A stretch of 64,000 nucleotides of DNA from Flavobacterium sp. (GCA_016721735.1 JADKHM010000019.1:1-64000); one strand, 5' to 3'; positions 1-9,610 are shown, numbered from the stretch's first letter. A program made the numbers and translations. Notes: generated from the letters alone by a model not told the origin.

Positions 1-2
1 AT

Positions 3-35
3 TTGAGAAGAACTTATGAAGAAGAAAGTAACTAA
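3..35 (+). CDS. Possible 3' end of a gene entering from the left
   Basis: The first 35 bases read open in one frame and give a ten-residue tail, LRRTYEEESN, before a TAA. It is followed directly by a terminator hairpin, which is why a real gene end is suspected. Too little is present to name a family. Confidence 0.25.
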   Translation: MRRTYEEESN

Positions 36-40
36 ATAAA

Positions 41-67
41 AAAAGCCATCCTAAATTGGATGGCTTT
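41..67. terminator. Bidirectional rho-independent terminator
   Basis: A perfect stem of 11 base pairs, AAAAGCCATCC with GGATGGCTTTT, encloses the loop TAAATT. A-rich and T-rich flanks make it usable from both strands. It would end the partial gene on the left and the minus-strand T9SS protein on the right. Confidence 0.8.
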
Positions 68-90
68 TCTATTTCTATAAAGAATAATTC

Positions 91-1458
91 TTATTGTTTT
101 ACAACTTTGATAGTTGAAGTGTTACCTTGAGTGTTTGTAACATTCACCAAGTATAGACCTGTATTCAAAGAAGCAATATTCATTTCTACTAAACTAGCAG
201 CAGTACTGTTTTGTGAAGCTACTTGTTTTCCAAGCATATCATAAATAGTAACATTAGCTATTTCTTTACCATTCACTGTTAGTATTCCAGAAGTTTGGTC
301 TAGTGCAGCGCTAAAAGCTTTATCAGCAGAAAAAGTAGATGTAGCTAAATTTGATGCATCAGCAATCCATTTCCAAATTCCACCTTCCACTGAAGAAGCA
401 GTAAAACCACTAGCAAGTCCGTGAGTTGCATCGTAAAAAACCAAAGTTCCACCGCCATCAACGTCTAATAAATCGAAGTCATTAAGGTCAATCCAAGTAG
501 CACCATTATCTGTACTAACAGAAGATCCTCTACCAATACCATCAATATCCTCACCTGTAGTGAAATAAACATTGTCTACACCAGGAACGTAAGAAATATC
601 AAAATTTCTGTAGTATCCAACAGGAGTAACGTCTTCAGTCCAAGTCGCTGCACCGTCAGTTGTTCTATAAAAACCGTGTGTATTGTTGATCAAGATACCG
701 TTGTTAGCATCTACCATTGAATAAGAAGCACTTTCTGTAGCAGAACCAAAGTCACCTACTGGAGATTGACCAACTGTCCAAGTAGCTCCAAAATCACTAG
801 ATCTGTAAATTCTACCTTTGTTTGTACCAAACCAAATAATATCACCATTAGTTTCGTAATTGTGCGTATAAGCATACTCACCATCTAAAGGAGCTGGGAT
901 ACTTGCACTAGGAACTCTAGTCCAGTTATCTCCACCATCAGTAGTAGTATAGATTTCATAGTAACCTGTTGAACCTGCTGGCGCTGGATCACCTACTGCT
1001 AAACCTTTATTAGCATCCCAAAAATGAACCCAGTCAGTAAATGAATCTGAACCAGAATTAAAAGAAGCAGAAGCTTGTTTTTGCCAAGTTGCACCAGAGT
1101 CAACTGTTCTATAAATACCTCCGAAAACTCCAGCTGCATTAGGAAATACTGCAATATATGCAGTTGTAGCTGAAACAGCCATTATATCCCCAATTGCCAA
1201 ATCTGCAGTTCCTAAGTCAATATTACCTGAAGTCCAAGTTTCTCCTCCATCAGTAGAACGACCCCACACTTGGTAAAAGTCTCCACTTCCGTCTCCAGCA
1301 GCACCATAAGTCCAAACAACATCTGGCCCTGCGTACGAAATTTGAGGCGTACTAGTAGACGTTGTAAGAAAAGTTGTTGCTTTTTCTTCCCAATACAATT
1401 GTTGTGCTTTCGAAACAAAACCACACAACACTAAAGATAATAGTAATAGTTTTTTCAT
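91..1458 (-). CDS. T9SS type A sorting domain protein with Asp-box beta-propeller repeats
   Basis: This is a secreted, probably surface-exposed protein of about 455 residues. It starts with a Sec signal peptide (MKKLLLLSLVLCGFVSKAQ). I chose the ATG at 1458 because the 12 residues upstream would spoil the signal peptide. The body holds about six Asp-box motifs of the form S/T-x-D-x-G-x-T-W (for example STDGGETW, TTDGGDNW, STDNGATW), typical of BNR/sialidase-type and Ycf48-like beta-propellers. The last 75 residues have the type IX secretion sorting pattern: a TVNGKEIANVTIYDMLGKQV-like strand and a final GLYLVNV...IKVVKQ. The C-terminal domain directs export through T9SS and removal or anchoring at the cell surface. 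No catalytic sialidase residues could be confirmed, so substrate and activity are unknown. It lies downstream of the SusCD operon but has its own promoter box. Confidence 0.85.
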   Translation of the reverse strand: MKKLLLLSLVLCGFVSKAQQLYWEEKATTFLTTSTSTPQISYAGPDVVWTYGAAGDGSGDFYQVWGRSTDGGETWTSGNIDLGTADLAIGDIMAVSATTAYIAVFPNAAGVFGGIYRTVDSGATWQKQASASFNSGSDSFTDWVHFWDANKGLAVGDPAPAGSTGYYEIYTTTDGGDNWTRVPSASIPAPLDGEYAYTHNYETNGDIIWFGTNKGRIYRSSDFGATWTVGQSPVGDFGSATESASYSMVDANNGILINNTHGFYRTTDGAATWTEDVTPVGYYRNFDISYVPGVDNVYFTTGEDIDGIGRGSSVSTDNGATWIDLNDFDLLDVDGGGTLVFYDATHGLASGFTASSVEGGIWKWIADASNLATSTFSADKAFSAALDQTSGILTVNGKEIANVTIYDMLGKQVASQNSTAASLVEMNIASLNTGLYLVNVTNTQGNTSTIKVVKQ

Positions 1459-1491
1459 AATAAATAATTTAAAGTTAAAGTTAAAGAGGAA

Positions 1492-1499
1492 CAAATATA
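1492..1499 (-). promoter_or_regulatory. Promoter -7 box for the T9SS propeller gene
   Basis: On the minus strand this reads TATATTTG, a perfect match to the Bacteroidota -7 consensus TAnnTTTG, about 35 bases upstream of the chosen ATG. No well-spaced -33 TTTG was found. Confidence 0.5.
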
Positions 1500-1512
1500 A
1501 TTATAAAATCCC

Positions 1513-1564
1513 AAAAGAAAAAAAATTAACATAGCAGATTGAAAATTATTCAACCCGCTATGTT
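1513..1564 (-). terminator. Terminator of the SusCD operon
   Basis: On the minus strand AACATAGC pairs with GCTATGTT. An inner GGTTGAA/TTCAATC pairing is also present, and a run of eight T follows. It lies just after the last lipoprotein gene of the operon. Confidence 0.7.
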
Positions 1565-1572
1565 GTTAATAG

Positions 1573-2445
1573 CTACAAAGGATTAAGGTTTTCAAGATTG
1601 AAAACTGCATCATCACCAGAACCCACTTTCGTTATTTTTAACACATCTTTCTTTTCAGGATTACCTTGTGTCAGATTATCGAATCTTCCGTTATATACAG
1701 TTACATCTCCATTCGGAAAAACAAGAATAATTCTATACTTCTTATTTTCAGGTGACACGGGCTGTAGATCAGAAGCCAATTTAAAAATATACTCTCCCTC
1801 TTTTGACGACAAACTACCATTTCCATTGCTAGTTGTAGAGACAGTTTTTATAACGTGATCAATAGCACTTCCAGTAAAATTATTACCTTCAATATCGGCA
1901 GCGACCCCTGGCTTTTTTATCCAACACTTAAATTTATTAGATGAACTAGGATTTTCCCAAACAAATCTAATTTTAAGACGATCAGACTCTGCTTCTGGAA
2001 TTGAATTATTTCCAGTATTGATGGAAATTTTATTTGACGTCAACAAGTAGTGAATCCCAGGCTCCACAGTTTGCAAGTTAATTGCTGTCATTGAGAGTTC
2101 AAATGTAGTATCATACACCAACCCACCAACTGCTGCAATCTTATCTGTAATGCTGGTTTGTCCCGGCATTATATCATAATAACCACGAACTCTTCCACCA
2201 TCACTTCGCAATGTCGTTACTTCTACTGTTACTGTATCGTTAAAAACTTTACCATCAGGCAAACTAGCTGTAAATTCAACTTCCTGATCTGTCAATGCAT
2301 TCTCGACTGTAGTCGTGATTGTGCCTGTGAGTGTTACTATTTCAACATTTCCAACAGGAGAACCGCTAAATTTATCCTCCGTTGAACAGCTTATTACAGT
2401 CAATGCAAAAAGCGCGGAAAGAAATATGTATGTGTATTTTTTCAT
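1573..2445 (-). CDS. Lipoprotein of a SusCD operon, unknown function
   Basis: The protein has 290 residues and begins with a lipoprotein signal peptide whose lipobox is VISC, with the lipidated Cys at residue 20. It should be anchored in the outer membrane. The rest is rich in beta-strand-like Thr/Val segments (residues 35 to 130), with a second region around 150 to 280 that contains WENPSSSNKFKCWI. I do not recognise a named domain. Its place as the last gene of a susC-susD-lipoprotein-lipoprotein operon suggests an accessory surface lipoprotein such as a SusE/SusF-like ligand-binding protein. That role comes from position only. Confidence 0.75.
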   Translation of the reverse strand: MKKYTYIFLSALFALTVISCSTEDKFSGSPVGNVEIVTLTGTITTTVENALTDQEVEFTASLPDGKVFNDTVTVEVTTLRSDGGRVRGYYDIMPGQTSITDKIAAVGGLVYDTTFELSMTAINLQTVEPGIHYLLTSNKISINTGNNSIPEAESDRLKIRFVWENPSSSNKFKCWIKKPGVAADIEGNNFTGSAIDHVIKTVSTTSNGNGSLSSKEGEYIFKLASDLQPVSPENKKYRIILVFPNGDVTVYNGRFDNLTQGNPEKKDVLKITKVGSGDDAVFNLENLNPL

Positions 2446-2488
2446 TATTTAATTTATTAAAGTTTATACATTAATCATCTTACACCAT

Positions 2489-3031
2489 TTAAGGCGCAGT
2501 TTGATAATTATTAACATCTTGCTCTAAATCTGCCTCAACAGAAGTGTTAAACTTGTATGCTTGTTTGTAACCTGGTTCACTACGAACAGTGGCGGATAAA
2601 TCTCGATAAGCTGCTCGTACCCCTTGACTATTATAAGAATAGGCAATAAACCTAAATACATCACCTTGCTGCACTGTTACAGAAGTACCAACTCTTTCAT
2701 AAGCATCCTCTACTTTCTGAGCAGTTATAGACAAATCCTGAGGAAAACTAGTCAAAGTTTCAAGTGGTATATATTCAGAAATTCCTCTATCAGCGCGAAC
2801 TAGTCTAACTAGTAACTCATATCGAACTACATCATTAGATGGATTTGTAAGCATTCCGCCAAATGAAGACGTCTCAAGATTATTAGCATCAATTCTGTCT
2901 CTAGTGATGTCCAATCTCATAAACTGCCCTTGAACTAAAAGCGGTAATGGATCTAAACTTTCATCTTTCTCACATCCTGCAAAAGACAAAATGACTGCAA
3001 AGACAACTGGTAAAAAAAATATTTTTTTCAT
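2489..3031 (-). CDS. Lipoprotein of a SusCD operon, unknown function
   Basis: This 180-residue protein has a lipoprotein signal peptide, with the lipidated Cys at about residue 20 in the lipobox SFAGC. A short beta-rich domain follows (residues 35 to 160) with FMRLDITRDRIDANNLETSS near its start. No family is recognised with certainty. The gene starts 16 bases after the end of the reconstructed susD frame and lies 43 bases before the next lipoprotein gene, so it is almost certainly cotranscribed with susCD. A role at the cell surface in binding or handling the SusCD substrate is inferred from the operon alone. Confidence 0.75.
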   Translation of the reverse strand: MKKIFFLPVVFAVILSFAGCEKDESLDPLPLLVQGQFMRLDITRDRIDANNLETSSFGGMLTNPSNDVVRYELLVRLVRADRGISEYIPLETLTSFPQDLSITAQKVEDAYERVGTSVTVQQGDVFRFIAYSYNSQGVRAAYRDLSATVRSEPGYKQAYKFNTSVEADLEQDVNNYQTAP

Positions 3032-3047
3032 ATCTATATAATATTAT

Positions 3048-3178
3048 TTAGTGTAAGGTTAATCCTGCTTTATCCCAAAAGACCTTTTTTGTTCTAACAT
3101 TAGCAGGCGCATTTGGATTGTTTACAACGCTATTCCCTGGGTACAATGCAGTACTGTAAAAATCACCTAAGCTGGCTC
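3048..3178 (-). pseudogene. Displaced C-terminal tail of SusD, out of frame
   Basis: On the minus strand, one frame off from susD, this stretch encodes about 43 residues running through SLGDFYSTALYPGNSVVNN to VFWDKAGLTLH and then a TAA. SusD proteins usually end in a segment like this with a V-F-W-D motif near the C-terminus. Adding one C to the CC around 3173 to 3176 would join it to SusD in frame as QPTREPSLGDFY. It is therefore the true end of susD, cut off by one missing base that may be real or a sequencing error. Confidence 0.75.
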
Positions 3179-4789
3179 TCTAGTTGGTTGAAAATTGCTT
3201 GGATAACCAGTTCTTCTATAGGCATTGTATGGTTCTATACCATTCCCCCATGCAGCAAGAAAATACTCTTTTATGATTAACTCTAATTTGTTAGTTGCCC
3301 CAGCATTAAATTTCGTCTTTATGAAATCAACATAAGCTGATTCTTGTTGCGCCAATACTGCAGGATCAGGTTTTGTAACTCCACCAGTATAATTATATTC
3401 AGGAATGAAATTAACCGTCTTCTTAATTGACGCTCTAATTCCAGCTTCTAATTCCGCAACAGCAGTTCTACCACCTATAGCAATTCCAGATTGGATTGCT
3501 TCAGCAAGCATGAAATGAACATACGATGATAATACAATTGGCATTATCCCAGCACCCAAAGCTCCTTTGTCTCCATTTGTTTGCACATTACCATTCTTTC
3601 CATAAGCTCCTCCAATTGGATACATTCCCGCAACAGTTCTCTTTTGCGAATCTGGTGGAATACCTGAATTATCGCCATGATCTCTACCCCAAAACCCATT
3701 ATCAGGAACCGAAGTCCCAGTATACCAATTAGAAACAATGAAAGGAGTTAAATTCTCATTAAAAAATGACTTGTACGGATCATCATCATAATGGTCTGGC
3801 CTTGCGACTACAGGAAGCGTAAAAGTATCTTCATCACTTGGATTTAGATCTTGTCTAAAGAAATAAAACGGAGTTCTAGGATCAGTTAGCGTCCCTGTTG
3901 TCACAATCTCAGTTCCAAAGTTCTTTTCTGTTGTCATTGCCCACATCATATAATTGGCAATATACGCACCTCCTCCAACTTCATACTGATCATTATATAG
4001 AGGATGTCTCGTATTCGGATTAAATCTAGAATTACCATACTTAAAAGCAAAATCTTCAGAAGCTTCGTCAATAAAATTATCGGCGGTTACTATTTCAGCA
4101 ATTTTAGCTCCTACATCAATCCCAAGTTCTGCTGCTGCATCTGGCAAGCGCGCGTTACAATACATTTTTAATTTCAAGGTGTTCGCAAGCGTAATCCACT
4201 GCCCTTGCGTTTCATAATACAAATCTTGAACTTTACTTCCATCAGCATTCGTCTGACTTAATGCAGTAATAGCTGCATCAAGTTCAGCTAGCAAACCTCT
4301 GTAAATATCGGCACTATTATCAAACTTTGGATTTAAGTTCCCACTGCCTTGCAAAGCTTCAGAGTATGGAATGTTTCCATACATGTCTACCATTGTCATC
4401 AACACGTAAACGCGTATTACTTTTGACGCACCCAATGCATAGTACTCTCGATTAGCTATTGCCTTTGGCTCCATAATTTTTACAGCATTCAAAATGTTAT
4501 AGCCAGTATTCCAATTTGTATTGAAATTAACTGGCGCAAAAGCATTGTTATAAGTATTACCACCAGTCATAGCCATTTGTCTGGTTACGCGTTGCGTAAA
4601 ACTATTCGCCGAGTCAACAAAATCTGCTAACTGAATTTGTACATAGTTGAAAGTATACACAGGATCCAACAAATCCTCCGAAATCTGAGAAGGGTTTTCA
4701 GTTTGGTCCAAATCAATCGTCTCACAATTTGCGAAAGTCAAAACGATTGCCAGCAAAGACCATTTAAATAAATTATTATATTTTTTCAT
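3167..4789 (-). CDS. SusD/RagB-family nutrient-binding outer membrane lipoprotein, C-terminus frameshifted
   Basis: This is a surface lipoprotein that caps its SusC partner and captures substrate for TonB-dependent uptake. The 540-residue frame begins with a lipoprotein signal peptide (lipidated Cys near residue 22, in TFANC). It continues through the helical SusD-like fold with TPR-like segments: WNTGYNILNAVKIM near 90, MVDMYGNIPYSEAL near 135, the LAEAIQSGIAIGG region near 430, and the conserved NGIEPYNAYRRTGYP near the end. The frame stops early at REPA; the missing tail is present in the next frame down to 3048, giving about 582 residues, which is usual for the family. The start lies 3 bases after the susC stop. 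The substrate cannot be told from the sequence. Confidence 0.9.
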   Translation of the reverse strand: MKKYNNLFKWSLLAIVLTFANCETIDLDQTENPSQISEDLLDPVYTFNYVQIQLADFVDSANSFTQRVTRQMAMTGGNTYNNAFAPVNFNTNWNTGYNILNAVKIMEPKAIANREYYALGASKVIRVYVLMTMVDMYGNIPYSEALQGSGNLNPKFDNSADIYRGLLAELDAAITALSQTNADGSKVQDLYYETQGQWITLANTLKLKMYCNARLPDAAAELGIDVGAKIAEIVTADNFIDEASEDFAFKYGNSRFNPNTRHPLYNDQYEVGGGAYIANYMMWAMTTEKNFGTEIVTTGTLTDPRTPFYFFRQDLNPSDEDTFTLPVVARPDHYDDDPYKSFFNENLTPFIVSNWYTGTSVPDNGFWGRDHGDNSGIPPDSQKRTVAGMYPIGGAYGKNGNVQTNGDKGALGAGIMPIVLSSYVHFMLAEAIQSGIAIGGRTAVAELEAGIRASIKKTVNFIPEYNYTGGVTKPDPAVLAQQESAYVDFIKTKFNAGATNKLELIIKEYFLAAWGNGIEPYNAYRRTGYPSNFQPTREPA

Positions 4790-4792
4790 TTT

Positions 4793-7700
4793 TTAGAATG
4801 TTAAGTTAAAGTTGAAACCATAACGTTTAGCAGTTGGACCAGTCAAATAATCAAAACCTTGACCATTTCCAACTCCAAGACTCATTACCTCTGGATCAAA
4901 ATTTAAGTGTTTAGGAAAATTAAATGCTTCAAACCATAAATTTTGTCCAACAACTGAAATGGATATTTTACCGAAAGGTGTTTTTTCCAACAATTTTTTA
5001 GGCAAAGAATACGATAGAGAAACTTCTCTAAGCCTTAGATTGGTAGCATCATAAATAGCTTGCTCATTGATAAAAAATCCTGAATTATTAAATCCGTATT
5101 GTGTCCAACCAATTTGCGTAGTATTGATATTACCAGTTGTAGTAACACCTGGCAAAACTATTGTTCCTGAACGATCAACATTTGTATCTTCCGTTAAACC
5201 TCTTGAAAGCAAGGCTGCAGCAGTTGTAGAGTAAATATCTCCACCTTTTTGATATTCCAACTGAAAACCTAGCGTAACATTCTTGTACGAAATCTCATTT
5301 ATAACAGTTGATCTCCAATCTGCGTTTGGATCCCCAATCTCTTTCAACTCTGTGTTTTCTATATAATTACCATCTGCTCCAACCACATAATTACCATTTC
5401 CGTCTCTTAGAATTGAACTACCATAAATTACCCCATAAGGTCTTCCTGGAACAGCAAAATTACCCAAGTTGGTAAATCCTGCAATCGGTAATGCAGCCAA
5501 ATCCCCTAAACCTAAAGACTCAACTATATTTCTGTTTTTAGTAAATTGACCAGAAATATCCCAAGTAAACCCATTAGTTTTAGTACGAATCACTGACAAA
5601 TTAACCCCTAATTCGAATCCTTTGTTGCTAACCTCTGCAATATTATCTGCAGTTACATCATAACCTGTAGCAGGATCTAAATCACGATCGATAATCAAAT
5701 CAGTCGAGGTCTTATTATATAAAGACAAATCAATTCCCAATCTATTGTGAAAAAACTTTCCTTCTAAACCAAATTCCAACTCTTTCACTAACTCAGGCTT
5801 TAGATTTGGATTACCCAATTCATTACTTTGTGAAATCGTATTAATTACAGTTCCGTCATTTTGCAAGAACACTTTCGTTCTAGTATTCAAACCAATCTTC
5901 GTTTTGTATGGATCAGGAAAACCTGCCGAAGAACCGTAACCTAAACGCAATTTTAGGAAGTTCACATAATCATTCTTTTTCAATCCAGCAAACGCATCAG
6001 TAGGAACAAATGACAATGATGCTGACGGGTAAAACAAAGATCTTGTATCTTTTTGCAAAGAAGAATAAGTATCATTTCTACCTTGTAAATTCAAATATAA
6101 ATATTTTTTAAACCCTAATGTAGTACTTGCATAAGCTCCAATAATATTGAAGTTTTGTTTCTCAGAATACCCATCATGATTTTCGAAATTTTGATGCTCA
6201 ATGAATCCGTAAACGAACTGTACTGTACTAGCCAAATAGTTATACTTGTTTGATTCTTGACGTGGGTTAAAACCTAAAGTACCTTCAAGATTCCAATTCT
6301 CATTCTTATCAATTTTAGTGTCAAAATTATAACTAAAAGTGTGATCATAGATCGAATTCTCGTTTACTGTAGTTCTCAAGAAACCTTCTGTATCGAATGG
6401 TTGCCCATTACCTTTATTAATATAATATTTCTTTGTTTGCGTGTAGTTATCCACAGAAAGTCTGTAAGAAACACTAGACCATGAATTCAACTCGTAACTA
6501 GTCGTGAAATTACCAAAGAAACGTCTTACCGATTCATCGTCACTCGAATTCTTTAATGTCCAACGTGGGTTAGGAATATCTGTTCTATAGTTTACTGAAG
6601 ACTTATCCAATGGGTTTTCGTAAGGTATCCCAAACAAATCCAAATTTCTTGGCGTATACAAGATGTTCGCGAAAACTGATGGCGCTAAGGCATTAGATCC
6701 AAATCCAGCAGCTGTAGGCGGAGCAGTCTTGTCTGTCTTCACATAGTTCATAATAGAACTAAATGTAAATCCATTAGACAATTTAGTAGTACCACCCGTA
6801 CTTAAATTCAAACGTTGGTAAGTATTATTTTCAATAAAACCCTCATCACGAGTATGTCCCACACTCATATTATAAGAAGTATTGTCAGAACGACCACTGA
6901 TACTCAACGAAGTCGTACTCACCGCACCAGTTCTAAAAAATGGCTTAACATTGTTTTGCGCCGCATACGCCACTCTCTTCGGCGTCACTCCGTCTGCCTC
7001 TAAAAATTGTGGAAAAACTCCTGCACCATAATAAGCCAAAGGATGATTTACTGTTCCGTCATCATTAATCCCTTGTGTACCAGCCGTACCAAAAGCAGGT
7101 CCCCAGTTAGAGAATGCTTGTGTAAAAGTTTGATTAAATCCATTACCGTAAGAATCTTGATAATCTGGCAAGGAAGCAATCTCTGTCATATATAATGATT
7201 GAGAAAAAGATATTTCCATTTTTTTGTTGATATCTTTGGTATTTCCTGACTTAGTAGTTACTAAGATTACTCCATTTCTACCAGCAGAACCATATAAAGT
7301 TGTAGCACTTAATCCTTTTAAGATGTTGACGCTCTCAATAGTATTTGGATCTAAATCCAAGAAACGACTCGAAGCATTGGTAGCTCCTTCTAAAAAGTTT
7401 CCGTCAGAATTAGTATCTGCATTAAATGGAATTCCATCTACAACAAATAATGGCTGGTTACTTCCTGTAATCGAAGAATATCCACGAATAATAATATTCG
7501 TACCTGATCCCGACAACCCACTTGTTTGCTGAATATTTACCCCAGGGGCTTTTCCCGTAAGTGCTCTTGCGATATCGGTTGACGGCTTCGAGGCAAACTC
7601 TTCCGCCTTAATCGTCGTCACGGCATATCCCAAAGCTTTTTTCTCTTTCTTGATACCTTGACTGGTCACAACCACTTCACTTAACTCTTCACCTCCTGAT

Positions 7701-7984
7701 TTCATAACCATGTTGACCGTATTCGACGCACCCACTGTTGCAGAAGCATCTTTCATACCAATAAAAGAAAAAATCAAGACATCTCCTGTCTTAACTTTAA
7801 TGGCATATTTTCCATCAACATCAGTTTGTGTTCCTTTTTTGGTACTCTTAATAATAACATTGGCACCAGGTAACGGTCCTGATTCGTCAGAAACAATACC
7901 GGTAACAGTTTTCTCTTGTGCAAAAGCAAACTGCATTGATAACGCTATACATAGCGTAAAAATCCATTTAAACTTCGATCTCAT
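4793..7984 (-). CDS. SusC/RagA-family TonB-linked outer membrane receptor
   Basis: This 1063-residue outer-membrane transporter imports its substrate using TonB energy. In order it has a signal peptide (about 1 to 22), a carboxypeptidase-like regulatory domain (about 25 to 100: VTGIVSDESGPLPGANVIIK), a TonB-box-like stretch near 103 (EVVVTSQGIKKEKKALGYAV), a plug domain (about 115 to 250: GKAPGVNIQQTSG, LFVVDGIPFNAD, LKGLSATTLYGSAGRNGVIL) and a long beta-barrel ending in aromatic RYGFNFNLTF. SusD follows after only 3 bases, so the two form the usual transporter pair. The first gene of the operon has a -7 promoter box about 57 bases upstream. Without a neighbouring glycoside hydrolase or peptidase, the ligand (glycan, peptide or other) stays open. 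Confidence 0.95.
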   Translation of the reverse strand: MRSKFKWIFTLCIALSMQFAFAQEKTVTGIVSDESGPLPGANVIIKSTKKGTQTDVDGKYAIKVKTGDVLIFSFIGMKDASATVGASNTVNMVMKSGGEELSEVVVTSQGIKKEKKALGYAVTTIKAEEFASKPSTDIARALTGKAPGVNIQQTSGLSGSGTNIIIRGYSSITGSNQPLFVVDGIPFNADTNSDGNFLEGATNASSRFLDLDPNTIESVNILKGLSATTLYGSAGRNGVILVTTKSGNTKDINKKMEISFSQSLYMTEIASLPDYQDSYGNGFNQTFTQAFSNWGPAFGTAGTQGINDDGTVNHPLAYYGAGVFPQFLEADGVTPKRVAYAAQNNVKPFFRTGAVSTTSLSISGRSDNTSYNMSVGHTRDEGFIENNTYQRLNLSTGGTTKLSNGFTFSSIMNYVKTDKTAPPTAAGFGSNALAPSVFANILYTPRNLDLFGIPYENPLDKSSVNYRTDIPNPRWTLKNSSDDESVRRFFGNFTTSYELNSWSSVSYRLSVDNYTQTKKYYINKGNGQPFDTEGFLRTTVNENSIYDHTFSYNFDTKIDKNENWNLEGTLGFNPRQESNKYNYLASTVQFVYGFIEHQNFENHDGYSEKQNFNIIGAYASTTLGFKKYLYLNLQGRNDTYSSLQKDTRSLFYPSASLSFVPTDAFAGLKKNDYVNFLKLRLGYGSSAGFPDPYKTKIGLNTRTKVFLQNDGTVINTISQSNELGNPNLKPELVKELEFGLEGKFFHNRLGIDLSLYNKTSTDLIIDRDLDPATGYDVTADNIAEVSNKGFELGVNLSVIRTKTNGFTWDISGQFTKNRNIVESLGLGDLAALPIAGFTNLGNFAVPGRPYGVIYGSSILRDGNGNYVVGADGNYIENTELKEIGDPNADWRSTVINEISYKNVTLGFQLEYQKGGDIYSTTAAALLSRGLTEDTNVDRSGTIVLPGVTTTGNINTTQIGWTQYGFNNSGFFINEQAIYDATNLRLREVSLSYSLPKKLLEKTPFGKISISVVGQNLWFEAFNFPKHLNFDPEVMSLGVGNGQGFDYLTGPTAKRYGFNFNLTF

Positions 7985-8040
7985 ATAAATTTTGTTTGAG
8001 TTAGATATCTTGCAAACTTCTTAATAATTTCTTAAATAAA

Positions 8041-8048
8041 CAAATATA
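8041..8048 (-). promoter_or_regulatory. Promoter -7 box of the SusCD operon
   Basis: The minus strand reads TATATTTG, matching TAnnTTTG, about 57 bases upstream of the susC ATG. A matching -33 element at the usual spacing was not found. Confidence 0.5.
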
Positions 8049-8164
8049 AATTCTTAATATAATTTGTTATATGATGTTAAAATTATTTGCCCTTCCTAGA
8101 AATAATTTAAACTTTAGACAGATATTCTCATAATTTAGCACAAAACTTAATTTCTGATCTGCAA

Positions 8165-8764
8165 ATGCTTTTCAAAAACTACTCTGAATTTCTCCATGAA
8201 GCTGGAACCGACGAAGCTGGTCGCGGCTGTCTTGCCGGTCCCGTAACCGCAGCAGCTGTAATCTTACCTAGTAATTTCGAAAACGAAGTGCTCAATGACT
8301 CCAAACAACTTTCAGAGCACAAAAGAATGCTCCTTAAACCAATCATTGAATTAGAAGCCACCTCTTATGCGATTACTCATTTAGGCCCAAATATTATCGA
8401 TGAAATAAATATTCTTAACGCATCGATAAAAGCCATGCAAGAATCTATACTGAAACTTGACCCAACGCCCTCTTACGTAATTGTCGACGGAAATCGTTTC
8501 AAGCCAATCAAAAACATTCCGCACACTTGCATCATTAAAGGCGACAGCAAATACCTCAGTATTGCCGCCGCATCTGTATTGGCCAAAACCTATCGGGATG
8601 AATATATGAATCAAATTCACGAAGAATTCCCCATGTATAACTGGAAACAAAATAAAGGCTACCCAACATTAGAACACCGTGAAGCCATTCGAAAATACGG
8701 CACGACAAAATACCATCGTCTGAGCTTTAGGTTACTCCCAGAACAACTAAAATTGAATTTGTAA
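8165..8764 (+). CDS. rnhB: Ribonuclease HII
   Basis: It cleaves the RNA strand of RNA-DNA hybrids and nicks at misincorporated ribonucleotides. The 199-residue length is normal for RNase HII. The signature GTDEAGRGCLAGPV is at residues 14 to 27, giving the first acidic catalytic pair D16 and E17. The motif IVDGNRF near 108 supplies another catalytic Asp, and SKYLSIAAASVLAKTYRD is the conserved helix near 126. The C-terminus carries the typical YGTTKYHRLSF. It stands alone between the divergent susC promoter region and the convergent lipB, so it is probably monocistronic. Confidence 0.95.
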   Translation: MLFKNYSEFLHEAGTDEAGRGCLAGPVTAAAVILPSNFENEVLNDSKQLSEHKRMLLKPIIELEATSYAITHLGPNIIDEINILNASIKAMQESILKLDPTPSYVIVDGNRFKPIKNIPHTCIIKGDSKYLSIAAASVLAKTYRDEYMNQIHEEFPMYNWKQNKGYPTLEHREAIRKYGTTKYHRLSFRLLPEQLKLNL

Positions 8765-8773
8765 ATTAGACTG

Positions 8774-8830
8774 AAAAATTTGGAATTTGGAATCTCCGAA
8801 TTGGGATTTAGGATTTGGAATCTACGAATT
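8774..8830. repeat. Short TTTGGAAT-type tandem repeat
   Basis: Imperfect copies of a seven- to nine-base word (TTTGGAAT, TTGGGATTT, TTTGGAATCT) run through the gap between rnhB and lipB and into the last codons of lipB. Repeats of this sort are common between genes in flavobacteria. No function is known to me. Confidence 0.55.
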
Positions 8831-9518
8831 GCGCTGCAAACAAAACTTGAAAATGTTTCAAAATCTTAGCTTTAACTTCCGATTCATCAACGCTAGAAAC
8901 ACCCAACTCAACATTAAGTGAAGTAACCGCTTTCCCTTTAATCCCACATGGAATAATATGATCAAAATAACCCAAATCTACATTCACATTCAAAGCCAAG
9001 CCGTGCATGGTCACCCAGCGCGAAGCACGAACGCCCATGGCACAAATCTTCCGCGCAAACGGTGTTCCTACATCCAACCAAACTCCAGTCTCTCCTCCAC
9101 TTCTAACGCCTTCAAGTCCGTATTCTCGGAGCGTCAAAATGATGACTTCTTCCAAAAAACGCAAATATTTGTGAATATCTGTAAAGAAGTTCTCCAAATC
9201 CAAAATCGGATAACCCACAATTTGCCCAGGTCCGTGATACGTAATGTCACCCCCGCGATTGATTTTGTAAAAAGTGGCGCCTTTCGCTTCCAATTGCTGC
9301 TCCGACAGTAGCAAATTCGACATATCTCCGCTCTTACCCAAAGTATACACATGTGGATGTTCAACAAACAAAAAATAATTGGGAGTTTCCACTTGCGCTT
9401 CCTCTCTCCTATTGCGAATCTTCAAATCAACAATAGTCTTGAATATCGCTTCCTGATACGACCAAGTTTCCTGATAATCTTTTACGCCTAAATCTTCTAG
9501 TTGAATGACTTTGTTCAT
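8808..9518 (-). CDS. lipB: Octanoyltransferase (lipoate biosynthesis)
   Basis: It transfers octanoyl groups from acyl carrier protein to the lipoyl domains of 2-oxoacid dehydrogenases and the glycine cleavage H protein, the first step of lipoate synthesis. Family motifs are clear: FVEHPHVYTLGKSGD near 51 to 65, RGGDITYHGPGQIVGYPI near 88 to 105, GGETGVWLD near 142, and the catalytic-cysteine segment HIIPCGIKGKAVTSL near 187 to 201. The length of 236 is normal. It acts in the cytoplasm, and one likely client is the lipoyl E2 protein encoded at the right end of this window. A possible -7 box (minus-strand TAAATTTG at 9536 to 9543) lies 18 bases upstream of the ATG. Confidence 0.95.
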   Translation of the reverse strand: MNKVIQLEDLGVKDYQETWSYQEAIFKTIVDLKIRNRREEAQVETPNYFLFVEHPHVYTLGKSGDMSNLLLSEQQLEAKGATFYKINRGGDITYHGPGQIVGYPILDLENFFTDIHKYLRFLEEVIILTLREYGLEGVRSGGETGVWLDVGTPFARKICAMGVRASRWVTMHGLALNVNVDLGYFDHIIPCGIKGKAVTSLNVELGVSSVDESEVKAKILKHFQVLFAAQFVDSKS

Positions 9519-9610
9519 GCCAAAATTGTGAAACGCAAATTTACAAACTTATTAAGAGCGGATTCGATTTTTATTTCAAGGAGCACAAAAGGGGTTTTCA
9601 TTACCGCAGT